From Patulibacter sp. (GTDB lineage: Bacteria > Actinomycetota > Thermoleophilia > Solirubrobacterales > Solirubrobacteraceae), in assembly GCA_031119595.1 (NCBI GenBank), contig JAVHXX010000293.1:1-5891 (forward strand): a stretch of 5,891 bases of DNA, in the 5' to 3' direction. The first letter of the stretch is position 1. Every line of letters starts with the position of its first letter. The notes beneath the pieces are model-generated. The model was not told where the DNA came from and searched no databases. It saw only the letters and a list, made by a program, of their open reading frames with translations. Position numbers and translations under genes: made by a program. Positions 1 to 4,774 of this stretch are shown here, in pieces.

Positions 1-2365
1 CGGCAGCACCATCCAGACCGTGACGCCCGTCGGCAGCGGCGCGTTCTACACGACGATCTCGCCGTTCGACCCCGACGATCCGACCTCGCTCCCGACGACC
101 GAGGTGTGGCACACGACGGGCGTCGACGCGTCGGCGAGCAGTGCCACGAAGCTGCCGGTGAACTTCCTCCCGCAGACCATCGTCGCCGCCGGCGGGAAGA
201 CCTGGTTCGTCGAGACGACCGACACGGGCTCGCGCCTCTGGGGCAGCGACGGGACGGTCGGCGGGACCGGTCCGGTCGACTTCGGTGGCGCCGGCCCGAC
301 CTTCATCCAGAGCCTCGCCGCCTCCGGGTCGACCGTCGCCTTCACCGGCGACGACCGCGAGCTGTGGACGTGGTCCGGCAGCGGCGCGCCGACGAAGGTC
401 ACGACCCAGGGCGCGGCCGACCCGGTCGGCGTGGAGCTCGTCGGCGCGACGGGCGCGGGCATCTTCTACCGGCTCGGCGGCACGCAGCTCTGGCTCACGA
501 CCGGCACCGGCAACGGCACGCAGCTCACGTCCGGGTACCTCGACGAGATCGGCGACCCGCTCGTGACGACCGTCGGGTCGACGACCTTCTTCGCCTCGCG
601 CACCGCCGACACCGGCGCGGAGCTGTGGTCGACGACCGGCACCGCCGGGAGCACGCACCGCGTCGCGGACATCAACACGACGCCGAACGGCGCCGGGATC
701 CGGCAGACCGTGACCATGGGCGGTCGCTCGTACTTCTGGGCCACCGACGGGGCACTCGTCGCCGGCAGCAACGCCGCGAGCGTCGAGCTCTGGACGTCGG
801 ACGGCACCACGGCCGGCACCACGATCGTGCGCCACCTGAACGACGACGACCCCGACGCGACGGCGGGCCGGCTCGTGGCCACGCCGCACGCCGTCGCCGC
901 CTTCACGAGCCGCGCGATCTGGTGGTCGGACGGCTCCACCGCCGGCACGCACGTGGTGCACCCGACGGGCGCGACCCCGGGCTTCTTCGCGATGGATCCG
1001 GCTGCGTTCGGCGACCGCGTGGTGTTCACCGGCCCGGGCGCGACGAGCGACCTCGGCCTCTGGGTCACCGACGGCACGGACGCCGGCACGCACCGCATCG
1101 TCGATCTGCCGGCCCCCGCGGACGACGACGGCGACTACGAGCCGTTCTACACCGCCGCGGGGTCGCAGCTGTACTTCGTCGGCTGGGACGCCGCCCACGG
1201 CGTCGAGCTGTGGCACAGCGACGGGACCGCCGCCGGGACCGCGATGGTGCGCGACCTGGCGCCCGGCACGAAGGACGTCTCCATGGGCGCGAGCGCCGCG
1301 GTCGGTGACCACTACGTGTTCGCCGCGCTGGACAGCGCCGGGATCGCGCGCGTCTACGCGACGAACGCCGCCGGCACCGACGCGCGGCAGCTCACGGGCA
1401 CGGCCTACGCCTCGCTGCCGACGTCGATCGTGCCGGCCGGCAGCTCGGTGTGGGTGACGGTCGCCAACCAGCTCTACCGGATCGACCAGACCGCGACGGT
1501 CTGTCCGATGGTGCAGGCGCCGCAGGTGATCACCTCCGTGGTGCCGTTCGGGCTGGGCGTCGCGTATGTCGACCTCTCCGGTGCGCTCTCCGTGAGCGAC
1601 GGCGTCGGCGGAGCCAGCACGCTCCTGCACCAGTTCGGCGCCGGCTCCTTCGGCACGCTCCTGCCGACCTCCTCCGGACTCTGGTTCGCGGAGAGCGACG
1701 CACTGACCGCGACCGGCAACGAGCTCTGGCACTCCGACGGCTCGGCCGCCGGCACCGCGATCGTCGGCGACCTCCAGCCCGGTCCGGCGTCGAGCACGCC
1801 GACGCTGCTCGCCGTCGCCGGGAGCTCACTCGTGTGGTCCGCCGATGACGGCACCCACGGCACCCAGCTCATGGGCACGCCGCTCGGTGACCCGCTCGCG
1901 ACACCGGCCATCGCGCCGCTCGGGTGTGCCCCGCAGCAACAGACGCCCGCGCCGACGCCGACGCCCACCCCCCAGGTGGTCCCGACCCCGACGCCCACGC
2001 CGCTCCCGATCGTGAAGGTGACCCCGAAGGCGTTCTCGGCGGCGGTCACCCACAAGTCCGACCGCAAGGCGCCGTACCTCTACACGTTCAAGGGGGCGGT
2101 CACGCTGCCCGCGGGCGCCGTGGCGAAGACGGTCTGCTCAGGCAGCGTCGTCGTGGAGATCAAGCGCGGGAAGAAGCGCGTCGCGCAGAAGGCCGTCGCG
2201 CTGACCGCCACCGGTGCGGCCTGCACCTACACGGTTTCGGTGCGGCTCCCGAAGAAGGCCAAGCTGGCGAAGCAGGGCAAGCTCACCGCGACCGTGCGCT
2301 TCGCGGGCTCGGCGACCTTGGCGGCCGTCAAGGCCAAGCCCCTCACGCTGACGTACGGGCACTGA
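1..2365 (+). CDS. Secreted ELWxSDGT-repeat protein, 5'-partial (probable beta-propeller with C-terminal beta domain)
   Basis: The reading frame is open from the first complete codon at base 2 to a TGA at 2363-2365. The GTG at 20 has no ribosome-binding site, so the true start and any signal peptide lie left of the window. Counting from that GTG, residues 28 to about 620 hold some 14 copies of a loose ELWxSDGTxAGTxxVxDL motif, spaced about 38-55 residues apart. Clear copies are near residues 201, 256, 346, 396 and 568. This is the 'ELWxSDGT' (hyalin-like) repeat style of bacterial surface proteins and suggests propeller blades. A Pro/Thr linker (about 639-665) leads to a lysine-rich beta domain (about 666-781) with a cysteine pair, C706 and C735. 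No enzymatic motif is visible. Role inferred: an extracellular or surface structural or binding protein. Its end overlaps the convergent membrane-protein gene by 23 bp. Confidence 0.88.
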   Translation, partial: GSTIQTVTPVGSGAFYTTISPFDPDDPTSLPTTEVWHTTGVDASASSATKLPVNFLPQTIVAAGGKTWFVETTDTGSRLWGSDGTVGGTGPVDFGGAGPTFIQSLAASGSTVAFTGDDRELWTWSGSGAPTKVTTQGAADPVGVELVGATGAGIFYRLGGTQLWLTTGTGNGTQLTSGYLDEIGDPLVTTVGSTTFFASRTADTGAELWSTTGTAGSTHRVADINTTPNGAGIRQTVTMGGRSYFWATDGALVAGSNAASVELWTSDGTTAGTTIVRHLNDDDPDATAGRLVATPHAVAAFTSRAIWWSDGSTAGTHVVHPTGATPGFFAMDPAAFGDRVVFTGPGATSDLGLWVTDGTDAGTHRIVDLPAPADDDGDYEPFYTAAGSQLYFVGWDAAHGVELWHSDGTAAGTAMVRDLAPGTKDVSMGASAAVGDHYVFAALDSAGIARVYATNAAGTDARQLTGTAYASLPTSIVPAGSSVWVTVANQLYRIDQTATVCPMVQAPQVITSVVPFGLGVAYVDLSGALSVSDGVGGASTLLHQFGAGSFGTLLPTSSGLWFAESDALTATGNELWHSDGSAAGTAIVGDLQPGPASSTPTLLAVAGSSLVWSADDGTHGTQLMGTPLGDPLATPAIAPLGCAPQQQTPAPTPTPTPQVVPTPTPTPLPIVKVTPKAFSAAVTHKSDRKAPYLYTFKGAVTLPAGAVAKTVCSGSVVVEIKRGKKRVAQKAVALTATGAACTYTVSVRLPKKAKLAKQGKLTATVRFAGSATLAAVKAKPLTLTYGH
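101..1888 (+). repeat. Tandem degenerate ELWxSDGT coding repeats (~14 copies)
   Basis: Repeat cores begin near bases 101, 230, 359, 485, 620, 785, 914, 1055, 1205, 1349, 1469, 1583, 1721 and 1865, so the period is roughly 115-165 bp. Several copies share DNA-level wording such as GAGCTSTGGCACWSCGACGG (1205 and 1721). Most are conserved only at protein level: an aromatic after a hydrophobic residue, then S/T-D/T-G and A/G-G-T. The copies at 1349, 1469, 1583 and 1865 have lost the Trp. Slow divergence of this kind suggests an old protein repeat and not a recent DNA duplication. Confidence 0.75.
1934..2011 (+). repeat. Low-complexity Pro/Thr linker-coding repeat
   Basis: Imperfect copies of GACGCCCAC-type units encode a (PT)n linker after Gln-Gln-Gln, interrupted once by QVV. 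It separates the repeat region from the C-terminal beta domain. Such Pro/Thr linkers are typical hinges or wall-spanning spacers of exported actinobacterial proteins. Confidence 0.8.
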
Positions 2366-2879
2366 CCACTCCCGGGTACAGCCCGGCGTGCGCGAGGTGC
2401 GCGCGCCGGGCGCGCGTGCGGGCCCCGCGGATCGCCGCGAGCTGCAGCACCGCGAAGAACACGCCGACGAGCAGCTGGCTCGCCCACACGAGCGAGTTCC
2501 ACGGCTGCCAGAACGCGCCGCCCGTCGAGTAGGCGTGCACGAAGTCCGCGCCGAGCATCCACAGGCCGAACGTCGACCAGGTCGCGGCAGCCTGGGTCGG
2601 GAGCGAGAGGTACGAGTCCCAGTCGACGCTCAGGAGCACGAGCCCACCCGCCGCGACCGCGAACACCGCCGACGCCACGTACGAGAGCCACGTGTGGTCG
2701 AGGTCGAAGTTCGCCGTGAGCGCGATCGCCATCACCGCAGAGCACGCCACCACGGGCCAGACGCGGCCGCGGTGCGAGATGACGGTGCGGCCGGTGCGGC
2801 GCACGCGGAGCGCGACGAACGCGGCGGCACAGAGCGCGAGGCCCTGGAGGAGGAGCTGGTCAAGGACTGCGGGGGGCAT
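2343..2879 (-). CDS. Small polytopic membrane protein of unknown function
   Basis: This gene encodes 178 residues that I do not recognise as a named family. Five hydrophobic segments are visible at about 9-25, 40-57, 64-85, 101-116 and 130-150, separated by short loops. One loop is rich in Arg (25-39) and would be cytoplasmic by the positive-inside rule. The C-terminal tail is also Arg-rich (151-175), which gives an odd helix count if both are cytoplasmic, so one segment may not fully span the membrane. Tryptophans and tyrosines cluster at predicted interfaces (W64, W87, Y90, W101, W107, W124, W127, W132). The ATG at 2879 is the only ATG/GTG/TTG after the in-frame stop at 2952-2954, so the start is well constrained. 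The nearest purine stretch (GAAGAG) sits only one base upstream, so a canonical ribosome-binding site is lacking. The gene overlaps the end of the convergent repeat-protein gene by 23 bp. Its amino-acid composition differs strongly from the opposite-frame readings, supporting a real gene. Confidence 0.75.
   Translation of the reverse strand: MPPAVLDQLLLQGLALCAAAFVALRVRRTGRTVISHRGRVWPVVACSAVMAIALTANFDLDHTWLSYVASAVFAVAAGGLVLLSVDWDSYLSLPTQAAATWSTFGLWMLGADFVHAYSTGGAFWQPWNSLVWASQLLVGVFFAVLQLAAIRGARTRARRAHLAHAGLYPGVVSARTSA
2397..2419. terminator. Possible GC-rich hairpin terminator for the left-hand gene
   Basis: About 31 bases past the stop of the repeat-protein gene lies a strong stem. C2400-C2406 pairs with G2410-G2416 and is extended by two G-T wobbles and one G-C pair, around a 3-base loop. 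There is no T-tract, which is common for hairpin terminators in very GC-rich genomes. It lies inside the arginine-rich C-terminal codons of the opposite-strand membrane-protein gene, so the base pattern may simply reflect Arg/Ala codons. Confidence 0.3.
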
Positions 2880-2889
2880 GCTCTTCAGA

Positions 2890-2931
2890 TCGGCTGGTCT
2901 GTCCCCCGACCAGATGGGGCCGAAACCCCAT
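2890..2931 (-). promoter_or_regulatory. Candidate structured RNA leader of the membrane-protein gene (two abutting hairpins)
   Basis: Read on the - strand, ATGGGG (2931-2926) pairs with CCCCAT (2919-2914) around the 6-base loop TTTCGG. The very next base starts a second perfect 6-bp stem, CTGGTC (2913-2908) with GACCAG (2899-2894), around the loop GGGGGACA. The TCGG of the first loop (2923-2920) is complementary to the CCGA (2893-2890) that directly follows the second stem, so a pseudoknot is possible. The element ends about 10 bases before the ATG. It matches no riboswitch class I can recall. It could be a regulatory leader, or DNA inverted repeats bound by a protein. Confidence 0.4.
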
Positions 2932-2984
2932 TCGTCCCTGGGCCGTGCGGTTCATGGACACCTGGTCGAAGGGCCGGGGCTGAT

Positions 2985-3003
2985 CGGCCCGCCTGCCGGG
3001 CCG
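2985..3003. repeat. GC-rich inverted repeat with alternative partner
   Basis: CGGCCCG (2985-2991) pairs with CGGGCCG (2997-3003) around a 5-base loop. Its left arm could instead pair with GGGCCG at 2971-2976, giving two mutually exclusive stems. In sequence this rich in G and C it may be coincidence. No T-tract or ribosome-binding site is attached to it. Confidence 0.3.
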
Positions 3004-3062
3004 GGCCGCAGCGCTGACCGGCCGCGTCGCGCCAGCTCGGGGGCACGGCGCCACGGCCGCCA

Positions 3063-3082
3063 TATCGTTGCGTGCTCAACGA
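3063..3082 (+). promoter_or_regulatory. Promoter/operator of the ene-reductase gene: -10-like box overlapped by an 18-bp palindrome
   Basis: TATCGT at 3063-3068 fits the actinobacterial -10 pattern TANNNT. A perfect inverted repeat, TCGTTG (3065-3070) and CAACGA (3077-3082) with a 6-base spacer, overlaps it and covers the expected transcription start near 3075. Ene-reductase genes are often controlled by TetR- or MarR-type repressors that release DNA when electrophiles react with them, and a GTTG-N6-CAAC dyad suits such a dimeric regulator. No regulator gene is in the window and no convincing -35 box was seen. Confidence 0.45.
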
Positions 3083-3095
3083 CCTTGGTGGTTCC

Positions 3096-4187
3096 GTGCC
3101 CTACTCCGACCTCTTCACGCCCTACGACCACGGCTCGCTCTCGGTTCCCCATCGCGTCGCGATGGCTCCGCTGACCCGCAACCGCGCCGTCGGCACGGTG
3201 CCGGCCGAGATCAATGCCGAGTACTACGCGCAGCGCGCGAGCGCGGCGATCCTCGTCACCGAGGGGACCCAGCCGACCGCGATCGGCCAGGGCTACCTCG
3301 ACACCGCCGGCCTCCACACCGACGAGCAGCAGCACGGGTGGGCGCAGGTCGCGTCCGCGGTGGCCGCGGCCGGCGACGCGAAGCTCGTCATCCAGCTCAT
3401 GCACTGCGGCCGGGTCGCGCATCCGTACTACACGAACGGCGAGACGCCGGTGGCGCCGTCGGCGGTGAAGCCGGACGGCGGCACGTGGACGCCTGACGGT
3501 CAGGCGGAGTTCGTCACGCCTCGCGCCCTGGAGACCGACGAGCTCGGCGCGCTCAAGGAGGACTTCGTGCAGGCCGCCCGCCGCGCGATCGCCGCGGGGG
3601 CCTACGGCGTCGAGCTGCATGCCGCGAACGGCTACCTCCTGCACCAGTTCCTCAGCGAGAACACCAACCAGCGCACCGACGGCTACGGCACCGACGTCGA
3701 GGGACGCATCCGGTTCGTCGTCGAGGTGGTCGAGGCCGTCGCCGGCGCGATCGGCGAGCGCCGCACGGCCATCCGCCTGTCGCCGGGGCACCCGTTCAAC
3801 GACATCGCCGAGTCCGATCCGAAGGCGACCTGCGACGCCCTCCTCGCGAAGCTCGCCGAGCGCGACCTGCTCTACGTGCACGTGCTCGACACCGCACCGT
3901 ACGTGGACTACGACCCGCTCGCCCAGGCGCGCGACCTCTACCCCGGCACGCTCATGCTCAACGAGGGCTTCTCGGAGGAGTTCGACGTGCAGGGCGCCAA
4001 CGACCTCGTCGCCCAGGGCAAGGCCGACCTCATCGCGTACGGCCGCCGGTTCCTCGCCAACCCAGACCTCCCGCGCCGCCTCCAGGAGGGCGCGGACCTC
4101 AACGAGCCCGACGAGACGACCTTCTACTCGCGCGGCCCGAAGGGCTACACCGACTACCCGGCGCTCGACGGCGCACCGGTCGCCTAG
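3096..4187 (+). CDS. Old yellow enzyme family ene-reductase (NADH:flavin oxidoreductase, NemA-like)
   Basis: FMN-dependent (beta/alpha)8-barrel enzyme, 363 residues, matching the ~365 of NemA/PETN reductase. It would reduce activated C=C bonds of enals, enones, maleimides, or nitro compounds with NAD(P)H in the cytoplasm. MAPLTRNR (23-30) carries the FMN-contacting Thr27. QLMHCGR (100-106) carries Gln100. ELHAANGYL (173-181) gives the substrate-binding pair His175/Asn178 and proton-donor Tyr180. NQRTDGYG (191-198), Arg227 and YGRRFLANPD (315-324, FMN phosphate) follow, and the C-terminal FYSRGPKGYTDYP is typical of classical OYEs. Where PETN reductase has Trp102, this protein has Met102. I prefer GTG 3096, which gives MPYSDLFTPY like other family N-termini and is preceded by GGTGG (3087-3091). 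The in-frame GTG at 3072 lies inside the promoter palindrome. The physiological substrate cannot be read from sequence. Confidence 0.95.
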   Translation: MPYSDLFTPYDHGSLSVPHRVAMAPLTRNRAVGTVPAEINAEYYAQRASAAILVTEGTQPTAIGQGYLDTAGLHTDEQQHGWAQVASAVAAAGDAKLVIQLMHCGRVAHPYYTNGETPVAPSAVKPDGGTWTPDGQAEFVTPRALETDELGALKEDFVQAARRAIAAGAYGVELHAANGYLLHQFLSENTNQRTDGYGTDVEGRIRFVVEVVEAVAGAIGERRTAIRLSPGHPFNDIAESDPKATCDALLAKLAERDLLYVHVLDTAPYVDYDPLAQARDLYPGTLMLNEGFSEEFDVQGANDLVAQGKADLIAYGRRFLANPDLPRRLQEGADLNEPDETTFYSRGPKGYTDYPALDGAPVA

Positions 4188-4208
4188 CGACGAGCATCCG
4201 CGGTCACG

Positions 4209-4230
4209 GGGCGCACCACTCGGTGCGCCC
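4209..4230. terminator. Bidirectional hairpin terminator between converging genes
   Basis: A perfect 9-bp stem, GGGCGCACC (4209-4217) with GGTGCGCCC (4222-4230), encloses the tetraloop ACTC. It lies 21 bases past the ene-reductase stop and 11 bases past the peroxiredoxin stop, so it is placed to end both transcripts. Neither side has a T-tract, as is usual for stems of this kind in GC-rich actinobacteria. Confidence 0.7.
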
Positions 4231-4241
4231 GCCGCGACGGC

Positions 4242-4727
4242 CTACGCGGGCGCGCCGGCGAGTTCGTCGAGCTTGGCCAGCACGACCTCGTCGTGGGTCT
4301 TCGGCGACGCCTTCGGGATCACGAACTGCACGACGCCCTCGGGGTCGACGATGAAGGTCGACCGCTGCGCGCCCCAGTACGTCTTGCCGTACATCGACTT
4401 CTCGACCCACACGCCGTATTCGTCGCACACGGCGTGGTCCTCGTCGGCGAGGAGCGTGAAGTTCAGCGACTGCTTGTCGTGGAACTTCTTCACGGCCTTC
4501 ACCGGGTCCGGCGAGATCCCGAACACGACCACGCCACGGGCGTCGTAGTCGGCCTGGTGGTCGCGGATCCCGCAGGCCTGCGTGGTGCAGCCCGGCGTGT
4601 CGGCCTTGGGGTAGAAGTAGACGACCCGCCACTGCCCGGCTGACGCCGACAGGGTCACGTCGGTGCCGTCGGCGTCCGGGAGGGTGAAGTCGGGGGCGGC
4701 CTGGCCGGCCTCGAGAAGCTCGCTCAT
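4242..4727 (-). CDS. bcp: Thioredoxin-dependent thiol peroxidase (Bcp/PrxQ-type peroxiredoxin)
   Basis: Cytoplasmic thiol peroxidase, 161 residues, close to the ~156 of E. coli Bcp. It reduces hydrogen peroxide and organic hydroperoxides, and is recycled by thioredoxin. The AhpC/TSA thioredoxin fold spans the whole chain. GQAAPDFTLPDADG (8-21) and VVYFYPKADTPGCTTQAC (35-52) contain the peroxidatic Cys47 in the PxxxTxxC motif and the resolving Cys52 five residues later, the atypical 2-Cys PrxQ arrangement. QRSTFIVDPEG (121-131) includes the conserved active-site arginine. A third cysteine, Cys101, is present. The frame runs on upstream without a stop, but ATG 4727 gives the family N-terminus (MSELLEAGQAAPDF) and the upstream part overlaps the neighbouring gene out of frame. 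The secreted-protein gene ends 47 bp upstream on the same strand. A TAGGCT box 7 bp before the ATG suggests its own promoter. Confidence 0.96.
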   Translation of the reverse strand: MSELLEAGQAAPDFTLPDADGTDVTLSASAGQWRVVYFYPKADTPGCTTQACGIRDHQADYDARGVVVFGISPDPVKAVKKFHDKQSLNFTLLADEDHAVCDEYGVWVEKSMYGKTYWGAQRSTFIVDPEGVVQFVIPKASPKTHDEVVLAKLDELAGAPA

Positions 4728-4734
4728 GGTGCCC

Positions 4735-4740
4735 AGCCTA
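4735..4740 (-). promoter_or_regulatory. Possible -10 box of a leaderless promoter for the peroxiredoxin gene
   Basis: On the - strand TAGGCT fits TANNNT and ends exactly 7 bases before the ATG, so transcription would begin at or beside the start codon. Leaderless transcripts of this geometry are common in actinobacteria. It agrees with the absence of a good ribosome-binding site (only GGCTGGG lies nearby). No clear -35 hexamer was found. Confidence 0.35.
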
Positions 4741-4774
4741 CGGGGACTCCGGCCGCCCGGATCACGGTGCGCGG

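Larger units (their letters stand above)
2880..3095. other. Divergent intergenic control region
   Basis: This 216-bp gap lies between the start codons of the membrane protein (- strand) and the ene-reductase (+ strand) and must hold both promoters. No convincing open reading frame fits here: the short frames crossing it are arginine/alanine-rich shadows. It contains the paired hairpins at 2894-2931, a GC-rich stem at 2985-3003 and the palindrome at 3065-3082. No clear -10/-35 pair was found for the - strand gene. Confidence 0.7.

Noticed and set aside
106..1308. A 400-codon + strand frame inside the repeat-protein gene
   Set aside because: It is almost entirely Arg/Gly/Ala/His, as expected from a shifted frame in GC-rich DNA, with no domain. 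The overlapping frame carries a coherent repeat protein.
1934..2011. The Pro/Thr repeat as a CRISPR array or other DNA-level repeat system
   Set aside because: The units are under 12 bp, imperfect and in frame, with no spacers. It is simply a protein linker.
3072..3095. GTG 3072 as the start of the ene-reductase
   Set aside because: It lies inside the promoter palindrome and only 3 bp past the -10-like box. Eight extra residues are not typical of the family, whereas GTG 3096 gives the usual N-terminus.
2952..3881. A 309-codon - strand frame antisense to the ene-reductase
   Set aside because: It is Arg/Val/Gly-rich without recognisable motifs and lies opposite a gene whose family motifs are all present.
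3619..4548. A 309-codon + strand frame crossing the ene-reductase end and the peroxiredoxin
   Set aside because: It is Ser/Arg/Thr/Pro low complexity, crosses a strong hairpin and two real genes, and shows no family motif.
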